Positions 16,639 to 26,004 of a stretch of DNA of 64,000 bases are shown piece after piece (position 1 is the first letter of the stretch; each line of letters begins with the position of its first letter). This DNA comes from Sporolactobacillus putidus (GTDB taxonomy: Bacteria; Bacillota; Bacilli; Bacillales; Sporolactobacillaceae): contig NZ_BMOK01000001.1 in NCBI RefSeq assembly GCF_014647035.1, positions 372,001 to 436,000 on the forward strand. The letters are read 5' to 3'. Both the position numbers and the translations under genes were made by a program. The notes beneath the pieces were generated by a model. That model did no database searches, was not told the origin of the DNA, and saw only the letters and a list, made by a program, of their open reading frames with translations.

Positions 16639-18021
16639 ATGAAAAAAGAAGAACAGATGGCGGTCTCTATTTTGGAGAACATAGGCGGCAATGAAAATAT
16701 TCGTAAAATTATGCACTGTCAGACACGTTTGCGTCTCTCTATTAAAAATGATCAACTCGCAGACATCGCCAAATTAAAAAAAATTGACGGTGTGATGGGC
16801 GTTGTTAATGACGAGACGCTGCAAATTGTTGTCGGTCCGGGCATCGTCAATAAAGTCGCTGCAGAACTGAGTAAATTAACAGATCTGGGTATCGGGGAAG
16901 AGGCTGGACCCAACCATGAAGATTTAACTCTTGAGGAGAAAGCCGCACTCAAAAAGGAATCGATTAAGAGTAAAAATAAGACTCCCATTAAAAATTTACT
17001 GAGAAAAATCGGAAATATATTCATACCTTTAATTCCCGGATTGGTTGCTTCCGGTCTCATCAGCGGAATTGCCAATTTTGCTATCAACGCAGGTGCCAAT
17101 CCTAAGGCAACCTGGCTGTCTATTTTACTTGTCATCGGGAGCAGCATTTTTACGTTTCTTGCTATTTTAGTAGGCTGGAATACTGCAAAAGAATTTAATG
17201 GGACTCCTGTACTTGGAGCGATTATGGGAATGATTTTATTTAATCCGCTATTAGCCAATATTCAGATTTACGGGTCTCCGCTCACTCCGGGGCGCGGCGG
17301 ACTATTCGGTGTTATTTTTGCGGCATGGTTGATAACGGTTATTGAAAAACAAGTACGAAAAGTTATTCCTACTAGCATCGATATTATTCTGACGCCTTTA
17401 ATTTCTGTCCTGATTGTCGGTCTCTTGTCCTTATATGCCGTTCAACCTTTGTTCGGTGTGTTTACTGATGGCATAACAAACGGTATTCAAGCAATACTGA
17501 ATGTCGGCGGGGTTGTTGCCGGTGCCTTATTGTCCGGATTTTTTCTCCCTCTCGTCATGGTCGGTTTGCACCAAGGTTTAACTCCGATTCATCTGGACTT
17601 GATCCATAGATATGGGTTCACAAGCCTGCTCCCTGTATTGGCCATGGCAGGCGCAGGGCAGGTCGGCGCCGCAATTGCCATTTATGTAAAAACAAAAAAC
17701 CAAAAATTGCGCGATAACATCAAGGGCGGCCTGCCTGTTGGTTTTCTGGGTATCGGAGAACCGCTTCTATATGGTGTGACGTTGCCCCTGGGAAGACCGT
17801 TTGTCACTGCATGTATCGGCGCTGCTTTCGGGGGTGCCTTCCAGGCAGTGATGCGTACCGGGGCAGTTGGCATTGGCGTGTCCGGACTGTCACTGATTCC
17901 TCTGATCGCTCAAAACAAGTACATCTATTACATCATCGGTCTTCTGCTCGCTTATGCCGGCGGCTTTATCTTCACATACTTTTTCGGATATAATGAAAAA
18001 ATGGCTGAAAACATTGAGTAG
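16639..18021 (+). CDS. murP: PTS EIIBC transporter for N-acetylmuramic acid
   Basis: A 460-residue PTS permease that imports and phosphorylates a sugar. The EIIB domain (about 1-85) has its phosphorylated Cys in IMHCQTRLRLS. A charged linker (about 95-120) leads to the EIIC domain with about ten membrane segments, including GLHQGLTPIHLDLI and LPVGFLGIGEPLLYGVTLPL. No EIIA domain is fused, as in known MurP proteins, which borrow EIIA-Glc. Adjacent murQ makes MurNAc, or a MurNAc-containing disaccharide given mupG downstream, the likely substrate. ATG at 16639 follows GGAGGGATCATAAATA. Confidence 0.92.
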   Translation: MKKEEQMAVSILENIGGNENIRKIMHCQTRLRLSIKNDQLADIAKLKKIDGVMGVVNDETLQIVVGPGIVNKVAAELSKLTDLGIGEEAGPNHEDLTLEEKAALKKESIKSKNKTPIKNLLRKIGNIFIPLIPGLVASGLISGIANFAINAGANPKATWLSILLVIGSSIFTFLAILVGWNTAKEFNGTPVLGAIMGMILFNPLLANIQIYGSPLTPGRGGLFGVIFAAWLITVIEKQVRKVIPTSIDIILTPLISVLIVGLLSLYAVQPLFGVFTDGITNGIQAILNVGGVVAGALLSGFFLPLVMVGLHQGLTPIHLDLIHRYGFTSLLPVLAMAGAGQVGAAIAIYVKTKNQKLRDNIKGGLPVGFLGIGEPLLYGVTLPLGRPFVTACIGAAFGGAFQAVMRTGAVGIGVSGLSLIPLIAQNKYIYYIIGLLLAYAGGFIFTYFFGYNEKMAENIE

Positions 18022-18067
18022 TAGAATTAAAGTAAAATTCGATGATCTTGTTGAATGGAGCAGGCTG

Positions 18068-18099
18068 AAAGAAATGGATCTGCTTCATTTCTTTTTTTT
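18068..18099 (+). terminator. Terminator after murP
   Basis: AAAGAAATG / CATTTCTTT, 9-nt loop, running into TTTTTTTT. Confidence 0.85.
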
Positions 18100-18116
18100 G
18101 CAAGTTCTATATTAGA

Positions 18117-18160
18117 AAACTGGGCGAAGCTAAGCCCTGGCGTAGACTGAGCCTTAGTTG
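18117..18160 (+). repeat. Small structured element, copy 1 (module with CTGAGCCTTAGTT)
   Basis: AACT and AGTT close the element; inside are GCGAAG, a small stem GCTA/TGGC and the conserved CTGAGCCTTAGTT. A second copy lies at 50684-50733 with a different but still pairing inner stem (GTCAA/TTGAC). Lies between the murP terminator and the AGGA-loop motif. Confidence 0.55.
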
Positions 18161-18164
18161 CGGG

Positions 18165-18216
18165 GGCCAGGACGGCCTAATGCCGAACATGCCGCAGGAC
18201 GCGGCGATCTGTTCGG
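18165..18216 (+). ncRNA. AGGA-loop twin-hairpin motif, copy C
   Basis: GGCC-AGGAC-GGCC hairpin, then the outer strand CCGAACA, hairpin CCGC-AGGAC-GCGG, and the closing strand TGTTCGG. Same plan as the three copies near 28.2-28.5 kb, with all stems changed in both arms. Sits between murP and mupG. Function unknown. Confidence 0.6.
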
Positions 18217-18223
18217 TCGCTTA

Positions 18224-18260
18224 CACTATAATCCTTAAAATTTTATACTTTCCTATAGTG
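18224..18260 (+). promoter_or_regulatory. Likely promoter and dyad upstream of mupG
   Basis: TATAAT at 18227-18232 overlaps the first arm of the inverted repeat CACTATA / TATAGTG (22-nt loop). This suggests mupG has its own regulated promoter after the murP terminator. The -35 is poor. Confidence 0.4.
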
Positions 18261-18298
18261 CAATGAAAGATCGAAAAGAGAAAATGGGGGCGATTACC

Positions 18299-19369
18299 AT
18301 GCTGGGATTCTCTGTTTATTTAAATGAATCTTTGAAAAAACAGGAAAAAGTCATTGAAAGCTATAGAGCTCGCGGATTTAATATGGTTTTCACTTCTTTG
18401 CATATTCCAGAAGAAGATTCATCAACTTATCGTGAAAGATTGTACGCACTCGGGAAAATAACCGGAGGATTGAAAATGGGACTGATGATGGACATAGCCT
18501 CTGATTCTTTTTCCTGTTTAGGCTTGTCTTTACATGAAGCTGAGCAACTATCCGATCTGGGTGTCACAGGTCTCCGATTAGATGAAGGATTCGACGAACA
18601 GACAACTGCCGATCTGTCTGGCAAGATATCGATCGCGCTTAATGCCAGTAGATTGACACCAGAATCATTGAATCAAATGAAAGGATACGGAATGGATGTT
18701 GACCGAGTCAGTGCGTGGCACAACTTTTACCCGCGTCCGGAAACCGGTCTCGACAGAACTGCCTTTCGCAGCATGAATAAGATGCTTCAGCAGGAAGGCC
18801 TGTCAATCGCTGCCTTCTTCCCAGGAGATAAGGTATTCCGCGGGCCGCTATATCAAGGTCTGCCAACTCTTGAAGACCATCGATACGTATCCCCTTTTTC
18901 CGCATATGCCGACCTGCTGCTCAGAGAGAAAATTGATGATATCGTATTAGGCGATCCTGAGTTGACTGAAGATTCTCTTCAGCAATTTTCCTCCTGGGAA
19001 AAAAGAGTCTTCCTGCTTCGGGCTAATCCTGAAACTGATGACCGGAATCTTCTGCAAGCCGCTTCAGCTGTTCAAAGCAATCGCACTGATGAAGCGCGTG
19101 ACTGTATTCGTTCGAGAGAATCGAGACAGCTGCCTTTAACAAGCCCGCCTGTTGTACCTTTTAATACACGTCAAAGAAGAACAGGGTCTATCACGATTGA
19201 TAATGAACTTTATAAAAGATATCAGGGAGAAATTCAGATTGTCAAGAAGGACTTGCCCGCCGACCCTAAGGTCAACGTCATCGGACACGTCATCGAAGCG
19301 GATCTGCCCCTGCTTTCTTTAATTCATGGCGGCGATTCATTTCAAATTAAATGGGTCAATGAGAGTTAG
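18299..19369 (+). CDS. mupG: MupG-type 6-phospho-N-acetylmuramidase (DUF871)
   Basis: A 356-residue DUF871-family protein. In S. aureus the family member MupG splits MurNAc-6-phosphate-GlcNAc in the cytoplasm during cell-wall turnover. The N-terminal TIM barrel (about 1-235) has MVFTSLHIPEED, LGVTGLRLDEGFD and the signature WHNFYPRPETGL, then FFPGDKVFRGPLYQGLPTLE. The C-terminal domain (about 245-350) ends with VIGHVIEADLPLLSLIHGGD. ATG at 18299 has GGGGG eight bases upstream; an ATG 12 codons earlier lacks a site. Downstream of murQP, completing the salvage set, though separated by a terminator and a structured repeat. Confidence 0.9.
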   Translation: MLGFSVYLNESLKKQEKVIESYRARGFNMVFTSLHIPEEDSSTYRERLYALGKITGGLKMGLMMDIASDSFSCLGLSLHEAEQLSDLGVTGLRLDEGFDEQTTADLSGKISIALNASRLTPESLNQMKGYGMDVDRVSAWHNFYPRPETGLDRTAFRSMNKMLQQEGLSIAAFFPGDKVFRGPLYQGLPTLEDHRYVSPFSAYADLLLREKIDDIVLGDPELTEDSLQQFSSWEKRVFLLRANPETDDRNLLQAASAVQSNRTDEARDCIRSRESRQLPLTSPPVVPFNTRQRRTGSITIDNELYKRYQGEIQIVKKDLPADPKVNVIGHVIEADLPLLSLIHGGDSFQIKWVNES

Positions 19370-19462
19370 AGCAATCTGGCCCGAAGAAGCATGATAACGC
19401 CGCTTGGATTTGGAAACAATTTATCTCCACTTTTTACTCCTATGGTGATTCTTCAAAGAATG

Positions 19463-19516
19463 TACCCTCACGACGGTCGATATATTTCCGTGAAGGCCGT
19501 TATACCCTCACGACGG
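19463..19516. repeat. Direct repeats TACCCTCACGACGG, period 40
   Basis: The 14-mer occurs at 19463 and again at 19503, each followed by a four-base variable word and TATA. Lies between the ends of the convergent mupG and MFS genes. Role unknown. Confidence 0.6.
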
Positions 19517-19546
19517 ATGATATACTGCCCGCCTTTATAGACTTCT

Positions 19547-20791
19547 TTATTCATGATCCGGAACCTTGCTCAGGATCAGACCTCCAATGATAAAAAGGAC
19601 GGCCACACTGAGTATGCCTACATTCGTTCTGCCTGACAGCTGAGTCGTGGCAGCCAGAAGAAGCGGCCCCAGGACCGTTGAAAACTTGCCGAAGATGCTG
19701 TAAAAGCCAAAGAACTCATTGGCCGACTCCTTGGGTACCAGCTTCGCAAAATAGGAACGGCTGATTGCCTGAATGCCGCCCTGCGATGTGGCGACGAGCA
19801 TTGCCAGAATCCAGAAGTCCAGGGCCGTCTTCATGAAATAGGCATAGACGCACACGACAATATAGACGGCGATGCCGCTGTAAAGCATCTTTTTGGCACC
19901 AAATAAATAGGAAAGGCGTCCGTAGAGCACGGCAAACGGGGCAGCAACCCATTGAGTCACCAGCAGAATCAAAAGAAGCTGAGCCGCTCCGATGCCAAGA
20001 TCGGTTCCAAATGAAGTGGACATTGTGATGACGGTACCGACGCCGTCAATAAAGAAAAAATAGGCTAATAGAAAAAGGAAGACAGAAGGATAGCTTTTTA
20101 CCGATTTAATGGTATGAAACAGACGCCGAAAACTGGTTGCAATTGGTCTTGGCACTCGTTCAACAAAATAGCGCTGTTTGACGTTTTTCAAAAAGGGGAT
20201 AGTGAATAAACCCCACCAAAGCGCCGTAATCGCAAATGACAGCCTGCTCGCCGTACCGACAGTAATCGGAAGCCTGCCGTTCTGAGCCAGCATAACGATC
20301 GCTATGCAAAAAATGAAAGGAATCGAGCCTCCGATATAGCCGAGCGCGAACCCCCTGGCAGAGACTTGATGCATCCGTTCATTAGATGTGACATCGACAA
20401 GAAAGGCATTGTAAAAAACATTCGCCCCGGTGGATCCAATTAAAGCAATAAAATAGCAGACTAGGATCGCCGCCCACTGGGTCGCCGAAATCCAGGTGAG
20501 AAGTGCGGTGAATAGAACGCCGAGCAAGAAGAAACCTGTAAAAAAGCGTTTTTTATATCCCCTGAAGTCCGCAATCGTTCCCAAAATCGGAGCAAGCAGA
20601 GCAATGATCAGTGTGGCAAAAGAATTTACATAGCCCCATATAGCGGTTGATTCAGGTCCGCTCATGCCCGCTCCCGCCGCCGCGGATTTAAAGTAGATAG
20701 GGAGCAGCGCCGTCATCATGACAATCGAAAAGACTGTTGCTGCCCAGTCATAAAGCATCCAGCTTGTTTCTTCCCGGGACGGCTTTTTCAT
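19547..20791 (-). CDS. MFS transporter, UMF1/Atg22-like
   Basis: A 414-residue membrane protein of the UMF1 (Atg22-like) MFS group with about twelve membrane segments. The N-terminal signature SWMLYDWAATVFSIVMM and the loop ADFRGYKKRFFTGFF are typical. QGGIQAISRSYFAKLVPKES in the second half is the other strong family mark. Yeast Atg22 exports amino acids from the vacuole; the bacterial substrates are not known. ATG at 20791, six bases after GGGGAAG, fits better than the ATG seven codons earlier. A single gene, divergent from the quinone-reductase gene. Confidence 0.85.
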   Translation of the reverse strand: MKKPSREETSWMLYDWAATVFSIVMMTALLPIYFKSAAAGAGMSGPESTAIWGYVNSFATLIIALLAPILGTIADFRGYKKRFFTGFFLLGVLFTALLTWISATQWAAILVCYFIALIGSTGANVFYNAFLVDVTSNERMHQVSARGFALGYIGGSIPFIFCIAIVMLAQNGRLPITVGTASRLSFAITALWWGLFTIPFLKNVKQRYFVERVPRPIATSFRRLFHTIKSVKSYPSVFLFLLAYFFFIDGVGTVITMSTSFGTDLGIGAAQLLLILLVTQWVAAPFAVLYGRLSYLFGAKKMLYSGIAVYIVVCVYAYFMKTALDFWILAMLVATSQGGIQAISRSYFAKLVPKESANEFFGFYSIFGKFSTVLGPLLLAATTQLSGRTNVGILSVAVLFIIGGLILSKVPDHE

Positions 20792-21050
20792 TGAATACTT
20801 CCCCGTTTCCATTTTAATTGAATTGCCAGGATACTAGAATTGGTCTTTCGATTCCTATTCTCTATTTTATAGAATGAATGGGAGTTTTGCCAAAAAATGT
20901 TCCATTATTTACAATAATTTATCACTGGACCAAACAAAAAGTCCCCCTCCTGTTCCATGCACATTGAGTGCAACATCCGGAACGCATCATTATAATTGAT
21001 ACTGGTGTTATGGTACAAAAGATTGAGTTCAAAACAGGGAGGTAAGTAGA

Positions 21051-22034
21051 ATGAAGACAATTGTTGTCTCTGATTTTGGCGGCCCATCCGTTTTAAAGGT
21101 TGCCGACACGGACACACCCTCAGTTGGAGCAAGGCAAGTGCTCATCCGTGTCGTTGCAACCAGTGTGAATTTTGCCGATATTATGTCGCGGCAGGGCCGG
21201 TACCACTCCGGCAGCAAGCCGCCTTTTATTCCCGGTCTGGACGCAGCCGGCGTCATTGAAAAAATCGGACCTGATGTGCGGCACTTAAAACCGGGCCAGC
21301 GGGTCATTGCGCTTCTTAAAAACGGCTCCTATTCGGAATATGTGGTTTCCGACGAAAATCTGACTTTCCCGATTCCGGATAACGTTGACTTTGAAACGGC
21401 TGCGGCCTGTCCAACCGTCTCCTTCACTTCCTATAAACTGCTTGCCGATGTCGCCCGTCTTGCTCCCGGCGAGACCGTTCTGATCCACGCCGCTGCGGGC
21501 GGAATAGGAACGACCGCCGTTCAGTTTGCCAGACTTTTGGGTGCGGCACAGGTGATCGGAACGGTGGGAAATGACAAGAAACGCGGTATCGCTCTGGAAG
21601 CGGGCGCGGATCAGGTTATTAACTATCAGACCGAAGATTTTGCTGAAAAAGTCAAAGAATTGACAGACGGAAGAGGTGCCGACATCATTCTTGATTCGAT
21701 TTCCGGTGATGTCGCAGAAAAAAGCCTTACCTGCCTTGCCATGTACGGAAGGCTTGTCAATTTTGGCAGTGCGGCAGGCGGAACAGGGCATTTTAAGACA
21801 ACGGATCTGCATTCAAGCTGCCGCGCCGTTCTCGGCTTCAGTCTCGGAACAACAGTCAGGAACCGTCCGGATCTTCTGGCCGATGCTTCGGCCAACATTT
21901 TTCGGTTTTTAAAAGAAGGGCGGCTGAAAATGAAGGTCGGGAGACATTATGCCCTGGAAGAGGCGGCAAAAGCACACGAGTGGATGGAAAGCAGGCAAAG
22001 TACAGGGAAGATCGTCCTGGATGTAGCAAAATAA
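21051..22034 (+). CDS. Quinone oxidoreductase-like MDR-family reductase
   Basis: A 327-residue medium-chain dehydrogenase/reductase of the NADPH:quinone oxidoreductase group. N-terminal GroES-like domain (about 1-125) with PGLDAAGVIEKIGPDV; the Rossmann domain has AAAGGIGTTAVQFARLLGA near residue 147. The catalytic-zinc Cys/His set of alcohol dehydrogenases is absent, which fits QOR. Such enzymes reduce quinones or enones with NADPH. ATG at 21051 follows CAGGGAGGT. Monocistronic, with its own terminator. Confidence 0.88.
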   Translation: MKTIVVSDFGGPSVLKVADTDTPSVGARQVLIRVVATSVNFADIMSRQGRYHSGSKPPFIPGLDAAGVIEKIGPDVRHLKPGQRVIALLKNGSYSEYVVSDENLTFPIPDNVDFETAAACPTVSFTSYKLLADVARLAPGETVLIHAAAGGIGTTAVQFARLLGAAQVIGTVGNDKKRGIALEAGADQVINYQTEDFAEKVKELTDGRGADIILDSISGDVAEKSLTCLAMYGRLVNFGSAAGGTGHFKTTDLHSSCRAVLGFSLGTTVRNRPDLLADASANIFRFLKEGRLKMKVGRHYALEEAAKAHEWMESRQSTGKIVLDVAK

Positions 22035-22070
22035 AAGGAGATGGCTTAGCGGCCTTCTCCTTTTATTTTT
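22033..22070 (+). terminator. Terminator of the quinone-reductase gene
   Basis: AAAAGGAG / CTCCTTTT stem, then TATTTTTAT. It begins at the stop codon. Confidence 0.85.
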
Positions 22071-22087
22071 ATCCTTATTAATCGTGA

Positions 22088-22924
22088 TCACTTGTCGGAT
22101 GATGCGGTCATTTTTCCTGTCGGCACGCTCTTGTTTCTCGTAAACAGGATCATGACAACAACCAGATAGATAAGCCATGTCGCGCCCTGCAGATAGGTCG
22201 GGTGATCGGAGTAGCCTACTAGGGCGTTGAGCACTGCGCCGATCGCATCATGCTGATTCAGAACTCCGCTCAAGTTATAGATGTAGCCGGTTACCGGCAG
22301 TATGCCGATCTCTGTTAGCGCGGCGACGGCACTGCCAAGCAACCCGGCTGCGATGACGATCAGCAGGCCGCCCATTATTTGAAAGAAGTGAGACAGATTC
22401 ATTCGGTAAGTCCCGCTGTAGATACCGTAACCGATCAGAACAGCGAGGACGAGTCCTATTGCCGTACCCGATACGACGGGCACCGGATTCGCAGACTGGT
22501 TGTTAAGGATGGCAAGAACAAACATCACAAACTCGGCGCCCTCGCGGATGACGGTGATAAACGTCAGAAAGACGAGCTGAAACACACTTCCGGCTTGCAG
22601 TGCATTATTGATTTTATCTTTGATACCGGCGTTCATCGACGAACCGTTCTTCTTCATCCAGAAGGTCATGTAGGTCAGAATCGTTACAGCCAGGAAAAAA
22701 ATGGTCGCTTCAAGATAGGCCTGATACGCCCATTCACCGGGACCGTTAAAGTGATAAATGACCGCTGCAAAACCGACGGATACGAGTGCTGCTAAAAAAA
22801 TACCGGCCCAAATGTACGGGTTTTTCTTTTTTTCGCCGATTTTATTTAAATAGGCAAAAATGATACCGGCAATGAGCGCTATTTCAAGACCTTCCCTGAG
22901 AGCGACAAGAAAAGCGGCGTACAT
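22088..22924 (-). CDS. efeU: FTR1/EfeU-family iron permease
   Basis: A 278-residue seven-helix iron permease. Two REGxE-type iron motifs are present: REGLE near residue 10 and REGAE near residue 130, each in a membrane helix. Such proteins import ferric or ferrous iron. The start is ATG at 22924 after AAGGGATG. A perfect Fur box lies about 27 bp upstream, so expression under iron starvation is expected. EfeO and EfeB are not adjacent, so the partner oxidase or binding protein is either elsewhere or absent. Symbol by family. Confidence 0.88.
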   Translation of the reverse strand: MYAAFLVALREGLEIALIAGIIFAYLNKIGEKKKNPYIWAGIFLAALVSVGFAAVIYHFNGPGEWAYQAYLEATIFFLAVTILTYMTFWMKKNGSSMNAGIKDKINNALQAGSVFQLVFLTFITVIREGAEFVMFVLAILNNQSANPVPVVSGTAIGLVLAVLIGYGIYSGTYRMNLSHFFQIMGGLLIVIAAGLLGSAVAALTEIGILPVTGYIYNLSGVLNQHDAIGAVLNALVGYSDHPTYLQGATWLIYLVVVMILFTRNKSVPTGKMTASSDK

Positions 22925-22950
22925 GAATATCATCCCTTCATATTCGAAAT

Positions 22951-22965
22951 TGATAATCATTATCA
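22951..22965 (-). promoter_or_regulatory. Fur box of the iron permease gene
   Basis: TGATAATCATTATCA is a perfect 7-1-7 Fur-type palindrome, extended to ATTGATAATCATTATCAAT on both sides. Lies just upstream of the ribosome site. Confidence 0.92.
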
Positions 22966-23169
22966 ATTGTTTTCATGAACATCTTATCATGTGAGCCCGG
23001 TTTGCACAAGAAAAAAATGAAATAAATTCCCTTCTTCCGAGTCAAGCATTTCTTTTGTGCCTATCGCAATGTTCACTGAAAAATGCAGCATCCATTCATC
23101 TATTTGAAATTACCTTCATTCCTAAGCTTCCGAACACGAGGCCGTCCTTGGAACTCCACATAACAAAAA

Positions 23170-23204
23170 GAAACCGCACTCCTGCAGCAGAGTTCCGCGG
23201 CTTC
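23170..23204 (-). terminator. Terminator after the YVTN phosphoesterase gene
   Basis: GAAACCGCACTC pairs with GAGTTCCGCGGCTTC apart from small bulges; on the minus strand it runs into CTTTTTG. About 100 bp past the stop. The rest of 22966-23302 shows no gene. Confidence 0.55.
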
Positions 23205-23302
23205 TATTGGTGTCTGCGTTTAGATTATCAAAATTTTCCTGCAAAGTCAGCACAAGACGCTTTATAGAGTAAGATTTTAGTGAACGGAAATTCCATGCTT
23301 AT

Positions 23303-25672
23303 TTATTTTGAAGACTTTGGATAATTACCCTTTTTCGCCTTCAGCGTGGCATCCCACAATACTTTGTTCAGCGTATCTTCATTCGCGTGATCTTCCGCCG
23401 AGAAATCCATTTTTGCGGAAATTTTTGCATCAGGGGCATTGGCGCCGTTCTTTTGGTCAATCGGATATTGCGGATCGGCGGCTGTGTAAGGCGCAAAGTT
23501 AGGGTTCGATGTAAATGAACGGTTCATCGGGATGCTGGCGGCGTCAAACTGCGACATTGGTTTCATGCCGAGAATCAGTTCCATTGTATGGATCATCGAG
23601 GCCGTATCGTAGAACACGCTGTCCACTTTTCCGGTTTGCGTATACGGGCTGATAACGAGTCCTTCCGTTCGATGAGCGTCGACATGATCCCAACCGTTTT
23701 GAGCATCGTCCTCTATGACAAAAATGGCCGTGTCTTTCCAGTACTTGGAGCGGCTGACCGTATCGACGAGCTTGCCGACCGCGTAGTCGTTCTGTGCGAC
23801 CATCGCCTGTGGTGTCAGTTGTCCCGGTCTTGTTCCCGCCGTATGGTCATTCGGCAGGCGGACGATCTGCAGCTGCGGTAAATTATCATTCTTGACAAAG
23901 TCATTAAATTCTTTTTCCCATTCCGCCTCACGCGTCAGATCGGAGATGCTCAGGTTCCATCCCGGATAGTTCGGATCCAGGCTGCTGCCGATGCTTGGGT
24001 CGGCAGCAACCCACTTCTGACTTGCAGCGTCATAATTGGCGTATTCACCGTAATCACGATAGCTGACACCGGCACGCTGCGCATTATTCCATAGAAACCC
24101 GGATTTAGGATAGGCTGCCGGATTATTGCCTTCAAAATCGTAGCCCCTGTTTCTGCCGGAATAATTGGCAAGCCAGTTCTTTTCTGTATAGTCGTTGGCT
24201 ATCGCCGCCATCGACCAGCTATGGCCCTGGGCGCTGATTTCGGCATCGGTGTACAGATTGTCCAGCGTCACAAACTGCTTGGCCAGCTTATGCAAGTTCG
24301 GTGTGGTCTGGGCGCCAAAGCCTGTCAGACTCGGATCGCCGTTGCCTCTGCCGAGGTCGCCGAACACCTGATCATACGTCCTGTTTTCTTTGATAATATA
24401 GATGACATGCTTTATTGGCGACTTTTCCGCCGTGTTTCGCGGAATAACGACTTTTTGGCCGTTTCCAGCACTGCTTTGTTTTATGGTATTGTTTTCCTGC
24501 ACCTGCAGCGTGTAGTGTTTCAGTTCATCAGTTGACGGTTCGCTGACTATCGACAGGGTTCCTGCCATCATGTTGCCGATGTACTGGCCCTGCGTGTTAG
24601 GTCCTGCCCCAAGTCCTTTCGCGTTGGTCATCATTAACTTGCCGCCGATAGCAAAGACGCCGGTCGGGTACCAGGCGGTTGGAATCAGGCCTTTGACCTG
24701 GGCATTTTCCTTTGACAGATCCACTACGGCAACATCATTATTGCCCGCATTGGCGACATAAAGCGACCTGCCGTCAGCACTCACCGCGAGCGCATCCGGC
24801 ATGCTGCCGGTCGGCGCATTTCTGTAAGGCTTCAGAGAAACTGTTTGTTTGACCTGGCTTGTTTTACCGTCCAGAACCGCAATCGTGTCATCATCTGAAT
24901 TAGAAACGTAAATATCCCCGGTCTTTGCATTTTCAGCGACCGCGTTCGGATGAAGCCCTGTCGGGATTGTTTTCCGAACTTCCAGCGTATCCGGGTCCAG
25001 AACGGAAACACTGCTTTCTCCCCAGTTTGTCACATATAGCGAATGACCATCCTTTGACAATAATGCCGTATATGGGTTATTTCCGACAGCCGTCGTTTTG
25101 ATCACTTTCTTTTGGTTCAGATCGATTTTGGAAACTGAATTATCCAGGTTGTTTGCGACGTAAAGTGCCGTGCCGTCCGGCGAAACGGACAGGCCTGCCG
25201 GATAAACATTCGTATTCGACGAATTTTTCACGCTGATACGGTCTTTTTCAGTCAGCTGGCCATTTGAAAAATCATAGACGCGGATCGTATTGTTTCCTCC
25301 TGCCGATGCATAAAGCTGCCTGCCGTCCGGACTGAAAGCAATTCCGAGATAAAGTGAATCGGGTGAGTTGTAAGGAAGAGTCTGCAAAACTTTATTCGAT
25401 TGAACATCGACAACCTGCAGCGATTGCTGGCCTTGTCCATCGTTGCTGACGACGAGATAGCGCCCATCAGGACTCAAAACGCCTCCTATAGGGAAATCAC
25501 CCAGTGTCACTTGCTTTCCGGCCGGTGTCAGCGACCAGTCATAAGATGTTACCCCGTTGACCGGCCCTTGTGGCCCGGCAACCCGGTTGAACACATAATT
25601 TGAGGCATAGGCGGTTCCTGAAACAAACGCCAGAGACGCAACGACAGATACAACCACTCTCTTCACTTTCAC
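23303..25672 (-). CDS. Secreted YVTN beta-propeller plus phosphoesterase protein
   Basis: A 789-residue exported protein. A signal peptide occupies about 1-24, cut after GTAYA. Residues about 50-375 form a seven-bladed YVTN/NHL-type propeller with repeats such as SPDGTALYVANNLDNSVSKI and SADGRSLYVANAGNNDVAVV. Residues about 425-750 are a PF04185 phosphoesterase domain (alkaline phosphatase superfamily) with IKHVIYIIKENRTYDQVFG, the Thr/Asp metal region LDNLYTDAEISAQGHSWS, and VIEDDAQNGWDHVDAHR. The start is GTG at 25672 after AAAAGGAG. Acts outside the cell, perhaps on phospholipids or other phosphoesters, with the propeller as a binding part. A second PF04185 enzyme lies 0.8 kb upstream. Confidence 0.87.
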   Translation of the reverse strand: MKVKRVVVSVVASLAFVSGTAYASNYVFNRVAGPQGPVNGVTSYDWSLTPAGKQVTLGDFPIGGVLSPDGRYLVVSNDGQGQQSLQVVDVQSNKVLQTLPYNSPDSLYLGIAFSPDGRQLYASAGGNNTIRVYDFSNGQLTEKDRISVKNSSNTNVYPAGLSVSPDGTALYVANNLDNSVSKIDLNQKKVIKTTAVGNNPYTALLSKDGHSLYVTNWGESSVSVLDPDTLEVRKTIPTGLHPNAVAENAKTGDIYVSNSDDDTIAVLDGKTSQVKQTVSLKPYRNAPTGSMPDALAVSADGRSLYVANAGNNDVAVVDLSKENAQVKGLIPTAWYPTGVFAIGGKLMMTNAKGLGAGPNTQGQYIGNMMAGTLSIVSEPSTDELKHYTLQVQENNTIKQSSAGNGQKVVIPRNTAEKSPIKHVIYIIKENRTYDQVFGDLGRGNGDPSLTGFGAQTTPNLHKLAKQFVTLDNLYTDAEISAQGHSWSMAAIANDYTEKNWLANYSGRNRGYDFEGNNPAAYPKSGFLWNNAQRAGVSYRDYGEYANYDAASQKWVAADPSIGSSLDPNYPGWNLSISDLTREAEWEKEFNDFVKNDNLPQLQIVRLPNDHTAGTRPGQLTPQAMVAQNDYAVGKLVDTVSRSKYWKDTAIFVIEDDAQNGWDHVDAHRTEGLVISPYTQTGKVDSVFYDTASMIHTMELILGMKPMSQFDAASIPMNRSFTSNPNFAPYTAADPQYPIDQKNGANAPDAKISAKMDFSAEDHANEDTLNKVLWDATLKAKKGNYPKSSK

Positions 25673-26004
25673 TTTCTCAGCTCCTTTTAATAGATTTATT
25701 ACTTACTCTGTTAATTATAGAAAGCGTTTTTAAAGGAACTTTTGGTGAAAAGTTAAGAATAGATAAATAATTTCGAGCATTAACTATTGAACCTTTTGTC
25801 CTATTTTCATTCCGTTTCTATTCTGTTAATTAATTTGGCCGGATCGATGATTAATAGTATATGATTATCCCACTTGATCATCCAGGTCGACAAAAGGCGT
25901 CCCAAGTTTTCGATAAGGAATCTAGACTCAAGATCATCCTCCCACTGCCGCCGAAATTGAGCGTGCAGTGCCGGTTAAAAGTGCTTTATATAGCTCTGAT
26001 TATT

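Noticed and set aside
18041-18298. Possible small gene between murP and mupG
   Set aside because: No frame with a start and a ribosome site; the region is explained by a terminator and structured repeats.
25720-25740. GAAAGCGTTTTTAA as a cre site before the propeller gene
   Set aside because: It lacks the TG at the left end and overlaps a likely -10; too weak.
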